From: Bacteroidota bacterium
Lineage (GTDB): Bacteria > Bacteroidota > Bacteroidia > Flavobacteriales_F > PHOS-HE28
Assembly: GCA_018267155.1 (NCBI GenBank)
Contig: JAFDZE010000046.1
Span: 1 to 64,000 of the forward strand
DNA length: 64,000 nt
Direction: 5' to 3'
Within the stretch, counting starts at the first letter, position 1. Each line of letters begins with the position of its first letter. The position numbers and the translations under genes are program-made. The notes under the pieces are model-generated. The model made no database searches. It worked only from the letters and a program-made list of their open reading frames with translations, and was not told the DNA's origin. Positions 42,201-48,656 of this stretch are shown here, one piece after another.

Positions 42201-42920
42201 ATGTTCGGCGAGAGCGAGGAAGGCGCTGCGATCCCCGAACCGGCCTTCCCGCAGGCCGAGGCCTGGAGCATGCTGGAGCAACTGCACTACGAGAAAGAAG
42301 TGGTCGGCTTCTACCTCAGCGGCCATCCGCTCGATGATCACCGCCTGGAGATCAAGCACCTCTGCAAGAACACGCTCAGCCAGCTCAGCGACCTGAAGCC
42401 GCTCGTGGGACTGGAGGCGTCGTTCGTGGGCATCGTGACCAAGGCCGAGCACCGCATCGCCAAGAGCGGCAAGCCCTTCGGCAGCTTCTCCCTGGAGGAC
42501 CACAACGGCTCGCACGACTTCATGCTCTTCAGCGAGGACTATCTCAAGTACAAACTCTACCTGCAAGCAGGCACGCTGCTCTTCGTGAAGGGCCGTGCTT
42601 CGGAACGGACCTGGGGGCGCGACGAAGGCCAGCTCGAGTTCAAGATCAGCAGCATGGACCTGCTGAGCGATGTGCGCGAGAAGTACTTCACCAAACTCAA
42701 CCTGCGCATCGAGGCCGAACGTGTGAGCGAGGACATGACGCGCGAACTTGCTTCGCTCCTCAAGGAGCACCCCGGCAAGTGCAAGGTGAACGTCTCACTG
42801 TTCAGCGCAGCGGAGAACGTGAACGTGGAACTGAACGCGAAGGGGGCCACCGTGGCGGTGACCGAGGGGCTGATGGACCGGCTTGGGGCATTGCCGGATG
42901 TAGAGGTCCGCCTGGGCTGA
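39213..42920 (+). CDS. dnaE: DNA polymerase III alpha subunit
   Basis: 1235 residues. The replicative polymerase. PHP domain HLHVHTQFSLLDG at the start; palm motifs GPGRGSAAGSAVAY and the catalytic PDIDTDFDDEGR near residue 460; VTVYQEQVMLLSQKLAG; tandem HhH region; OB-fold in the C-terminal third (GIVTKAEHRIAKSGKPFGSFSLED). Two in-frame insertions stand out: about 10 residues near 39387-39409 (KASAGSVGHDG), which match a dispersed GCTTCGGCAGGCTCAG repeat, and about 30 residues near 40235-40325 (Gly/Pro/Ser-rich). Both lie in loops between conserved blocks, so the gene should be functional. A partial copy of the gene end lies downstream at 43510. Confidence 0.96.
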   Translation: MKFSHLHVHTQFSLLDGAAAIPALFKKAVADGQPAMAITDHGNMFGAFKFVAEAGKHKASAGSVGHDGLAVKPIVGCEFYVVEDRHRKQFTREEKDKRFHQLMLAKNAQGYKNLSKLCSLGYIDGFYSKYPRIDKELILQYHEGLIATTCCLGASVPQAIMRAGVNGDLSKAEAEFKWWLDLFGDDYYIELQRHGLPEQDQVNTVLVQWARTYNVPIIASNDSHYVDQEDANAHDILLCVNTGEKQSTPKAMDGDEEGSQKGKRFAFPNDEFFFKTQAQMAALFHDLPEALDNTGLIVDKVETLKLKKDILLPNYQLPEGFTDQDEYLKHLTYQGAIKRWLGGGKANGGDPSHSPVANSHSPEPGLVGGIDSLDPKIKERLDFELFTVKTMGFAGYFLIVQDFINHGRDIGVLIGPGRGSAAGSAVAYCIGITNIDPIKYDLLFERFLNPDRKSMPDIDTDFDDEGRQKVIDYVVEKYGKNQVAQIVTYGSMAAKSSIRDVSRVLDLPLNEADRLAKLVPERPGIDLGRVLHAPFDGDGSLKAKENLNSDEIANVKQLREILESGELTADVLREAEKVEGSVRGTGVHAAGIIIAPSDLREIIPVCTSKESTLLLTQYDGKVIEDAGVIKMDFLGLKTLTIIRDALHMIDANHGIRIDIDGIPLDDPKTYALYQRAETNGTFQFESPGMQKHLRDLKPDHFGDLIAMNALYRPGPIDYIPTFIKRKNGQEKILYDLPEMEDLLKETYGVTVYQEQVMLLSQKLAGFTKGDADVLRKAMGKKDRATLDKMKGKFLEGTKERGFDPKVCDKVWTDWEAFAQYAFNKSHSTCYAFVAYQTAWLKANYPAEYMASVLTHAGGQIDKITFFMEECRRMGIPVLGPDVNESQLQFSVNKAGQVRFGLSAVKGVGDAATEAIIRARQDGGPFISIFDLVRRVNLRAANRKALESLAYAGAFDSLHVQRSHLFHSVGEGKPTWIETLTRYGQQHQDGADSAQVNMFGESEEGAAIPEPAFPQAEAWSMLEQLHYEKEVVGFYLSGHPLDDHRLEIKHLCKNTLSQLSDLKPLVGLEASFVGIVTKAEHRIAKSGKPFGSFSLEDHNGSHDFMLFSEDYLKYKLYLQAGTLLFVKGRASERTWGRDEGQLEFKISSMDLLSDVREKYFTKLNLRIEAERVSEDMTRELASLLKEHPGKCKVNVSLFSAAENVNVELNAKGATVAVTEGLMDRLGALPDVEVRLG

Positions 42921-42966
42921 AGCTCCGGCGGATACGATGCGGTTGGGGTGAGCTTATCTTAGCGGC

Positions 42967-43173
42967 ATGAAAGTGTTGCTGGACATCAAGGACGACAAGG
43001 CCGAGATCTTCCTCGATATGCTCAAGGGTTTGAAGTTCGTGAAGTCCACACGCCTGACGGAACCGAACGCAAGGTTCCTTGCCGACCTCAAGGAGGCCGT
43101 GGAGGAAATGAAACTCATCAAGTCTGGAAAAAAGCGCGGCAGACCTGCAAAGGAGCTGTTGAATGAGCTTTGA
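42967..43173 (+). CDS. Antitoxin-like small protein upstream of a RelE-type toxin
   Basis: 68 residues: MKVLLDIKDDKAEIFLDMLKG, an acidic-basic helical middle (ADLKEAVEEMKLI) and a basic end (KKRGRPAKELLNEL). It overlaps the toxin start by 11 nt, the classical antitoxin-first order. Resembles the small antitoxins paired with RelE/ParE toxins in Bacteroidota. A TATCTTAG element is 4 nt before its ATG. It would bind both the toxin and its own promoter. Confidence 0.75.
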   Translation: MKVLLDIKDDKAEIFLDMLKGLKFVKSTRLTEPNARFLADLKEAVEEMKLIKSGKKRGRPAKELLNEL

Positions 43174-43492
43174 AGTCCACACCATCAGGCCATTCGAACG
43201 GCAGTTGAAGCGGCTGGTCAAGGCATACCCTTCTCTACGCCAGGAATACGCCTTGCTGATCCGATCTCTCGAAGAACAACCCGACCAAGGAACCCCGCTT
43301 GGAGCCGGATGTTACAAGGTCCGTGTGTCCATCGCATCAAAAGGAAAAGGCAAAAGCGGCGGCGCGCGAGTGATCACCCACCTTGCTGTCCGGGAACGTA
43401 GGGTATGGTTGCTGAGCATCTATGACAAGTCCGAAGTGGATAGCGTACCTCTCGCCTATGTGAAGGCACTGTTAGGCCATATTCCCCCCTGA
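43163..43492 (+). CDS. RelE/ParE-family toxin
   Basis: 109 residues: FEVHTIRPFERQLKRLVKAYPSL, then GAGCYKVRVSIASKGKGKSGGARVITHLAV and RVWLLSIYDKSEVDSVP, the plan of a RelE/HigB-type fold (FxR.LK.L.KKYPSL ... GKS.GARVI ... IYDKSE). RelE-family toxins cleave mRNA on the ribosome. Starts inside the antitoxin gene in another frame (ATG 43163). No promoter of its own is visible. Confidence 0.85.
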   Translation: MSFEVHTIRPFERQLKRLVKAYPSLRQEYALLIRSLEEQPDQGTPLGAGCYKVRVSIASKGKGKSGGARVITHLAVRERRVWLLSIYDKSEVDSVPLAYVKALLGHIPP

Positions 43493-43509
43493 AGCCACGC
43501 CTTCCGATC

Positions 43510-43740
43510 GCAACCGAGCACGTACACGAGGACCTGGGGCGCGCGTTCGCTTCGCTCCTCAAAGAATACCCCGGCAAGTGCAAGTGGAACGTTCCGCTTT
43601 TCAGCGCAGCGTAGAACGTGAACGTGGAACTGAACGCGAAGGGCGCCAAGGTGGCTGGGACCGAAGGATTGATGGACCACCCGGGGGATCGGCGGATCCC
43701 GCTTGGGGAGGACAGGTGGTGGAGGTGAAGCTGGGGTGAG
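43510..43740 (+). pseudogene. Decayed duplicate of the dnaE 3' end
   Basis: Aligns with dnaE from about 42712 to its end and on into the spacer to about 42953. Long identical runs include GCTTCGCTCCTCAA, CCCCGGCAAGTGCAAG, TTCAGCGCAGCG and GAACGTGGAACTGAACGCGA. A GAG codon has become TAG at 43612, and an insertion of about 22 bases lies near 43679-43700. The copy then continues with GGGGTGAGCT, the same sequence that precedes the toxin-antitoxin pair. No working product. Confidence 0.85.
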
Positions 43741-43757
43741 CTACTCCTGTATTGACC

Positions 43758-43829
43758 ATGTACGACAAGTCCGAGCAGAAGAGCATCTCACGCGACGAAT
43801 TGGTGGCCCTTCGGAACATGATTCCTTAG
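43758..43829 (+). pseudogene. Remnant of a RelE-type toxin C-terminus
   Basis: Codons read M-Y-D-K-S-E-Q-K-S-I-S-R-D-E-L and end in a stop at 43827-43829. This matches the end of RelE toxins (IYDKSE...) and of the intact toxin upstream. Antitoxin and the rest of the toxin are absent. It follows the decayed dnaE tail directly. Confidence 0.6.
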
Positions 43830-44037
43830 AAGCGTCCATAACTGCCCAACTGTCAGTTCCCCTCCCCTGGCCCGGACCTTGCCCATCGTGGCGCGAAAGC
43901 CGTCCAAGTTCCGGTTGAAAAGTTGAACCACTTCAAGGGACTTCGTACCCCGATAAGGCCAATTTTGCAACCAGCAAGGACGCGATCATAAACCAAGAGC
44001 GGGTGCCGACCCCCGCATTCCAAGGTCGGCCAGAATC
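43830..44037. other. Intergenic region before trxA, no gene seen
   Basis: 208 nt with lower G+C than the genes around it and no open frame with coding character. It should hold the trxA promoter; a TTTTG at about 43961 and a TCATAAAC at about 43986 are possible but poor -33/-7 elements. Confidence 0.5.
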
Positions 44038-44358
44038 ATGGCACTCGAATTCACCGACAGCAACTTCGAAGAACTGGTCCTTAAAAGCGACAAACCCGTC
44101 CTGGTGGACTTCTGGGCGGAATGGTGCGGCCCCTGCCGCATGGTAGGCCCGGTGGTCGAAGAGATCGCCAAGGAGTACGAAGGCAAGGCTGTTGTGGGCA
44201 AGCTCAACGTGGACAACAACCCGCAGATCGCCACCAAATACGGCATCCGCAGCATCCCCACCATCCTCTTCCTGAAGAACGGCGAAGTGGTGGACCGCAG
44301 CGTGGGCGCCGTGCCCAAGGCCGCCCTGGCCACCAAATTGCAAGGGCAGCTCGCGTAG
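44038..44358 (+). CDS. trxA: Thioredoxin
   Basis: 106 residues, normal length. Active site WCGPC at residues 29-33 in [15 protein letters not shown], cis-Pro in [10 protein letters not shown], and [12 protein letters not shown] at the end. Cytoplasmic dithiol reductant for ribonucleotide reductase, peroxiredoxins (tpx lies 9 kb downstream) and others. The ATG at 44038 is the family start. A hairpin terminator follows. Confidence 0.97.
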   Translation: MALEFTDSNFEELVLKSDKPVLVDFWAEWCGPCRMVGPVVEEIAKEYEGKAVVGKLNVDNNPQIATKYGIRSIPTILFLKNGEVVDRSVGAVPKAALATKLQGQLA

Positions 44359-44384
44359 GCGATTCTGACAACAAGATCGAACAG

Positions 44385-44406
44385 GCCCTCCGGCGAACCG
44401 GGGGGC
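44385..44406 (+). terminator. Terminator after trxA
   Basis: A 9-bp stem (GCCCTCCGG with CCGGGGGGC, one G-T pair) and CGAA loop, 26 nt past the trxA stop, followed by TTGTCGTTCTTTG. Confidence 0.75.
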
Positions 44407-44430
44407 TTGTCGTTCTTTGCAGCAGCATGA

Positions 44431-44458
44431 GTGACGCTTCGGCGGGCTCAGCGTGACA
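44431..44458. repeat. Dispersed repeat, GCTTCGGCGGGCTCAG type
   Basis: GTGACGCTTCGGCGGGCTCAG followed by CGTGACA. The same element, slightly diverged, lies inside dnaE at 39387-39409. It sits 10 nt before the DUF58 gene. Similar short elements are scattered in many environmental Bacteroidota genomes. Confidence 0.6.
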
Positions 44459-44467
44459 GCTTCCAAC

Positions 44468-45394
44468 ATGCCCATCGACAACAAGGAGATCCAAGCCCTG
44501 AGCCAGTTGGAATTCAAGGCCCGCCAGGTGGTTGAGGGCTTCCTTGCCGGCCTGCACAAAAGCCCCTTCCACGGCTTCAGCGTGGAGTTCGCCGAGCACC
44601 GCATCTACAACCCCGGCGAAAGCACGCGCCACATCGACTGGAAGCTGTACGCCCGCACGGACAAGTTGTTCGTGAAGCGCTACGAGGAGGAGACCAACCT
44701 GCGTTGCCAGTTGGTGATCGACGCCAGCAGCAGTATGTACTACCCGCAGCTGAAGCCGGGCGATACCGAGGGGCTGAACAAGATCCGCTTCAGCGTATAC
44801 GCCGCTGCCGCGCTCACCCAGCTCATGCGCAAGCAGCGCGATGCCGTGGGCCTCACCGTGTTCACTGATGAAGTGAAGGTGGCCGAGCAGGCCCGAAGCA
44901 ACGCCGTGCACCTGAAGCATGTGATGACGCACCTGGAGAACCTGCTCGCGGCGAACGCTCCCGCCCAAGGCCAGAAGACCTCCATCGTGGACGCGCTGCA
45001 CGACATCAGTAACCGCGCGCCGCGCCGCTCGCTGGTGGTGATCCTGAGCGACATGCTCGACGGTCAGGACCAGGCCGCGATGTTCGACGCCCTCCAGCAC
45101 CTGCGCTTCAACAAACACGATGTGATCCTCTTCCACGTGACCGACCGCCGCAAGGAACTGGAACTCGAACTGGAGGACCGCCCGTACACCTTCGTGGACC
45201 TGGAAACCGGTGAGCAGGTGAAGGCCCATGCCGCCGAGATCCGCGATGAGTATCGCACCGCCGTGGCCGACCATTGGCACCAGCTCAAACTCAAGTGCGG
45301 CCAGTACCGCATCGACCTCGTGGAGGCCGACATCAACAAGGGCTTCTCCCCCATCCTGCTGGAATTCCTGCTGAAAAGGGCGCGGCTGTACTGA
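44468..45394 (+). CDS. DUF58 domain protein (MoxR-associated)
   Basis: 308 residues. HRIYNPGESTRHIDWKLYARTDKLFVKRYEEETN is the DUF58 signature, followed by a von Willebrand A-like fold with LVIDASSSMYYP (DxSxS metal site) and VVILSDMLDG. DUF58 proteins usually work with MoxR AAA+ ATPases in envelope protein assembly or maturation; no moxR gene is adjacent here. The ATG at 44468 was preferred to the GTG at 44453, which lies in the repeat. Confidence 0.88.
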   Translation: MPIDNKEIQALSQLEFKARQVVEGFLAGLHKSPFHGFSVEFAEHRIYNPGESTRHIDWKLYARTDKLFVKRYEEETNLRCQLVIDASSSMYYPQLKPGDTEGLNKIRFSVYAAAALTQLMRKQRDAVGLTVFTDEVKVAEQARSNAVHLKHVMTHLENLLAANAPAQGQKTSIVDALHDISNRAPRRSLVVILSDMLDGQDQAAMFDALQHLRFNKHDVILFHVTDRRKELELELEDRPYTFVDLETGEQVKAHAAEIRDEYRTAVADHWHQLKLKCGQYRIDLVEADINKGFSPILLEFLLKRARLY

Positions 45395-45423
45395 CGGAAC
45401 GGCGTGAGGAGAGAGGCGAGAGA

Positions 45424-45484
45424 CGAGTGGCGAGTGCTGCCTCCCTCGACTCCGCTCGGGATGACAGGCAGCACTCGCCACTCG
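45424..45484. repeat. 18-bp inverted repeat enclosing a GACTCCGCTCGGGATGACA-type repeat
   Basis: 45424-45441 (CGAGTGGCGAGTGCTGCC) pairs perfectly with 45467-45484. Between the arms is CCCTCGACTCCGCTCGGGAT followed by GACA, a common dispersed repeat. Placed 30 nt after the DUF58 stop and 40 nt before the tRNA promoter; may act as terminator or be a small mobile unit. Confidence 0.8.
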
Positions 45485-45523
45485 CCACTTCATTTTCGCA
45501 CTTGCACGGATCGTCCACACACC

Positions 45524-45531
45524 TACATTTG
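45524..45531 (+). promoter_or_regulatory. Promoter of tRNA-Asp (TACATTTG)
   Basis: A perfect TAnnTTTG with a CTTG -33 element 19 nt upstream. The transcript would start near 45537, with a 5' leader of about 24 nt removed by RNase P. Confidence 0.7.
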
Positions 45532-45560
45532 CGCCCCGCTCGGCCGAAAGGCAGAGCAAC

Positions 45561-45634
45561 GGACCGGTAGTTCAGCTGGTTAGAATGCCGCCCTGTCACG
45601 GCGGAGGTCGCGGGTTCGAGTCCCGTCCGGTCCG
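45561..45634 (+). tRNA. tRNA-Asp (anticodon GTC)
   Basis: 74-nt cloverleaf. Acceptor stem GGACCGG pairs with CCGGTCC (45627-45633), discriminator G at 45634. Anticodon stem CCGCC/GGCGG encloses CTGTCAC with anticodon GTC at 45595-45597. T arm GCGGGTTCGAGTCCCGT is canonical. CCA is not encoded. A strong terminator follows within 5 nt. Confidence 0.98.
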
Positions 45635-45638
45635 CTGG

Positions 45639-45664
45639 AAAAGGTCACCTTCGGGTGGCCTTTT
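45639..45664 (+). terminator. Rho-independent terminator after tRNA-Asp
   Basis: An 11-bp perfect stem (AAAAGGTCACC with GGTGGCCTTTT, one T-G pair) and TTCG loop, ending in TTTT. It stands 10 nt before the next gene start, leaving almost no room for a promoter. Confidence 0.9.
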
Positions 45665-45673
45665 GGCTTTTCC

Positions 45674-47641
45674 ATGCGCAGGGTCTTTTCCGCACTTCTC
45701 CTGCTTCGGGTCCTGCTGGCGCACGGCCAGGATGCCTCGCTGGTGCCCGACCTTCGCGCAACGCTGGCCACGGCCACCAACGATACCCTGCGGGCCGATG
45801 CGTTGGCCAGGATCTGCTTCAACCTGATACGCTCCGAACCGGACAGCGCCCGATTGGCCGGTGAACAGGCCATGACCTTGGCCAAGCGCATCGGCAATCA
45901 GCGGGCGCTGGGCGATGCCCACAACAACCTGGGCTGGCTGGCCGCCGAACAAGGCCAATTGGACCGGGCGGATTCCCTCCTACGGATCGCACTTGGCATC
46001 TTCCAGAAGATCGGAGTGCCGGCCTACACCAGTGTCACCCTCAGCAACCTGGGCTGGCTGGCCGAAAAACGCGGGGACAGCGTGGGCGCCCTCAAGCGAT
46101 TCCAAGAGGCACTGACCTTGAGCGAAGCGGCGAAGGACACGGCCACTGTAAGCATCTTGTTGTACTCGATCGGCACGTCCTACCGCAAGATCAAGGATCA
46201 CGAGCAGGCCGTGCTGTACCTTGAACGATCGCAGGCCTACGAGCGCCTCCTCCACCGTCCGGGAAAAGAGGCCCATTGCCTGGTGGCCCTCGCCAATACG
46301 CTGAAGGAGCGCGGGGACACGTTGGGCGCGATCGACCGGTACCATGAGGCGATCGCCATCTACAAGCGCATTCCGGACCACCTCGGCTGGGGCATCGCGG
46401 AAGAGAACCTCGGTGATCTGTTCCAACTCCGTTCACCAAGGACAGCACTGGAACATTACGGGATCGCTCTTGCCAAGTACGACAGTCTGGAGAGCACGAT
46501 CGATCAGGCGTACGTGCTTCAGCGGATCGGCAAGGCGCGGCTGGAACTCGGCGATGTTGTTGGCGCCGGTTCAAGCTTGAACCGGGGCTTAGAATTGAGT
46601 TCGTCCGCAGGCGATCCGGCACTCACCATGGAGTACGAGATGGCATTGGCCCGGCTCGCAGCCAAAAATGGCGATGCGCAGCACACGATGTCGCATTTCG
46701 ACCGCTACCTCGTGCTGAAGGACAGCATCCAGGGTGCTGATACGCAACGGGAACTCGCACGTTTGAGAACGGAGTTCGAGACCGAACGCAAGGAGAAGGA
46801 CAACATCATCCTGCGCGCCGAGAACAGCGAACAGGCCGCACGCATCCGGAGTGGCCAGGTGAAACTGTACGCCAGTATCGCGTTGGTGGTGCTCGTGCTG
46901 GTGGCCGCCTTGCTCCTGCTGCGCAACTTCCTGCAGAAACAGAAGCACGCCAACGTGCTGGAAAAGCTCAACCAGCAACTTGCGGACAGCAACAAGGAGG
47001 TCACCGAGATCAATGGACTGCTTGAAATGAAACTGCTGCGCAGCCAGATGAACCCGCACTTCATCTACAACTGCCTGAACAGCGCCGCACAGATGACGCA
47101 AGCGGGCAAACAGGTGGAGGCGCTCGCCTACTTGCAAGGTTTTGCGCGCTTGCTGCGCATGGTGTTGGATCATAGTGTGAATGATACCGTGTCCGTGGAA
47201 GAAGAGGTGGACTTCCTGCTCCAGTATCTGAAACTGGAAGCTCACCGGTTGCCGGACTTCACCTACGATGTGAATGCCGCACCGGATCTGCTGGACGATG
47301 GAGCGATCATCCCCGCACTCATCATCCAACCATTCGTGGAGAACGCGGTGTGGCACGGTCTGGCCCACAAGGTCGGCGACCGGTCCATCACGGTGCATTT
47401 CACACAGGGCTCCGATGGACCGGTCTGCACGGTCACGGACAACGGCATCGGTCGGAAAGAGGCCACTTCCGCGCATCACGCACAGGATCCCTCGCACAAG
47501 TCGCTCGGCATGCAGCTTACGAGCGAACGCTTGAAGCTGATGGCACGCCGGATGCAGCGCGACGGCTATATCACGATCGAGGACCTCCAGGCGCCGGACG
47601 GCTCGGCGGCCGGTACCCGGGTGACCGTGGTGCTGCGCTGA
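45674..47641 (+). CDS. LytS-type sensor histidine kinase with TPR sensor region
   Basis: 655 residues. A signal peptide of about 19 residues, then periplasmic TPR repeats from about residue 60 to 330 (ALGDAHNNLGWLAAEQGQLDRADSLL and others), a coiled linker, one membrane segment (about 397-418) and a HisKA_7TM-less LytS kinase: the phospho-accepting His is H462 in RSQMNPHFIYNCLN, and the ATP-binding part has PALIIQPFVENAVWHGL and VTDNGIGRK. It forms a two-component system with the LytTR regulator 194 nt downstream. The start lies 10 nt after the tRNA terminator. Confidence 0.92.
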   Translation: MRRVFSALLLLRVLLAHGQDASLVPDLRATLATATNDTLRADALARICFNLIRSEPDSARLAGEQAMTLAKRIGNQRALGDAHNNLGWLAAEQGQLDRADSLLRIALGIFQKIGVPAYTSVTLSNLGWLAEKRGDSVGALKRFQEALTLSEAAKDTATVSILLYSIGTSYRKIKDHEQAVLYLERSQAYERLLHRPGKEAHCLVALANTLKERGDTLGAIDRYHEAIAIYKRIPDHLGWGIAEENLGDLFQLRSPRTALEHYGIALAKYDSLESTIDQAYVLQRIGKARLELGDVVGAGSSLNRGLELSSSAGDPALTMEYEMALARLAAKNGDAQHTMSHFDRYLVLKDSIQGADTQRELARLRTEFETERKEKDNIILRAENSEQAARIRSGQVKLYASIALVVLVLVAALLLLRNFLQKQKHANVLEKLNQQLADSNKEVTEINGLLEMKLLRSQMNPHFIYNCLNSAAQMTQAGKQVEALAYLQGFARLLRMVLDHSVNDTVSVEEEVDFLLQYLKLEAHRLPDFTYDVNAAPDLLDDGAIIPALIIQPFVENAVWHGLAHKVGDRSITVHFTQGSDGPVCTVTDNGIGRKEATSAHHAQDPSHKSLGMQLTSERLKLMARRMQRDGYITIEDLQAPDGSAAGTRVTVVLR

Positions 47642-47790
47642 ACCGTTCGCTCGGTCCTGGGTCCACCCACTGGACGTTCGGACCGGGATCCCGATGCCGC
47701 ACCGACCTTCTCGGCCGAACATCCTTCGACCGGCCCGTGCCACTTCGTCCCATTTTCCAAGTACGTGGCGAGCGCGTCCAGCGCGTGCTC

Positions 47791-47798
47791 TACCTTGC
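47791..47798 (+). promoter_or_regulatory. Possible -7 element TACCTTGC before the response regulator
   Basis: One-mismatch match to TAnnTTTG, 37 nt before the response-regulator ATG, inside the 194-nt gap that follows the kinase. It would allow transcription apart from the kinase gene. Confidence 0.35.
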
Positions 47799-47835
47799 CG
47801 ACCATACGCACGGGGCAGAACCGGTGCAGCGACCG

Positions 47836-48579
47836 ATGGGGGCGATCAAAGCCGTGATCGTTGATGACAGTGCGGACAACCGCGACTATTTGCGCACCCT
47901 GCTCGCATCGGCCCATCCGCACGTGCGAACGGCCGGGGAAGCCGCGAACATCCAGGAGGCGTTGCTCGCCATCGCACGCCACTCGCCCGACCTGGTCTTC
48001 CTTGATGTGGAGATGCCCGGCGGCAGTGGCTTCGATCTGCTGCGCAAGTTGGAGCAATGGCCCTTCGAGGTGATCTTCTGCACCGCCTACGAACGCTACG
48101 CCGTACAAGCCATCCGCTTCAGCGCGTTGGACTACCTGCTGAAACCCGTGCAACCCGATGAACTCGCGGAAGCGTTGGCCCGATTCGAACAGCGCCGTGC
48201 GATCGAACACCGCAGCGCCGTTCAGCGGCAATTCCTGAGCAATCTGGGTGCGCCCGATGAGCAGGCCATGAAACTCACCCTCACCACCGGTGATCGTACC
48301 TGGTTCGTTTCGCCGGCGGAACTCACCCACTGCACGGCCGACGACAATTATACCGAACTCCACACCCTCGATGGCCGTCGCTTCGTTTCGGCCCGCACCC
48401 TGAAGGACTATGAGGACATGCTTGCACCGCTCGGCTTCCTGCGCGTGCATCGCTCCTCCCTGGTGAACCGTTCGGCGATCACCCATCTGGATGATGGACA
48501 CGTGGTGCTGAAGAACAGCGCGCGCGTGGAGATCAGCAGGAGGAAGAAGGAGGAGGTGCTGAAAGCACTCGCTGGGTGA
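47836..48579 (+). CDS. LytTR-family response regulator
   Basis: 247 residues. Receiver domain with the acidic pair DD at 10-11, the phosphorylated D57 in LVFLDVEMPGG, T in FCTAYERYAVQAI and K in YLLKPVQPDEL. The C-terminal LytTR DNA-binding domain starts near residue 140: ADDNYTELHTLDGRRFVSARTLKDYE, then LGFLRVHRSSLVNRSAI. It is the partner of the upstream LytS kinase; regulated genes are not known. The ATG at 47836 fits the receiver fold. Confidence 0.94.
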   Translation: MGAIKAVIVDDSADNRDYLRTLLASAHPHVRTAGEAANIQEALLAIARHSPDLVFLDVEMPGGSGFDLLRKLEQWPFEVIFCTAYERYAVQAIRFSALDYLLKPVQPDELAEALARFEQRRAIEHRSAVQRQFLSNLGAPDEQAMKLTLTTGDRTWFVSPAELTHCTADDNYTELHTLDGRRFVSARTLKDYEDMLAPLGFLRVHRSSLVNRSAITHLDDGHVVLKNSARVEISRRKKEEVLKALAG

Positions 48580-48656
48580 CCGCTCCCTCGCCCACCCGAC
48601 CGTTTGCTCGGAGTTCCTTTCTCGCAGGCGAAAGCAGTTCTTGATTCGGGGTCACA

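Noticed and set aside
43500-43740. A minus-strand gene of about 90 codons here
   Set aside because: It mirrors an identical antisense frame over the dnaE end, because the stretch is a copy of dnaE; it is not a gene.
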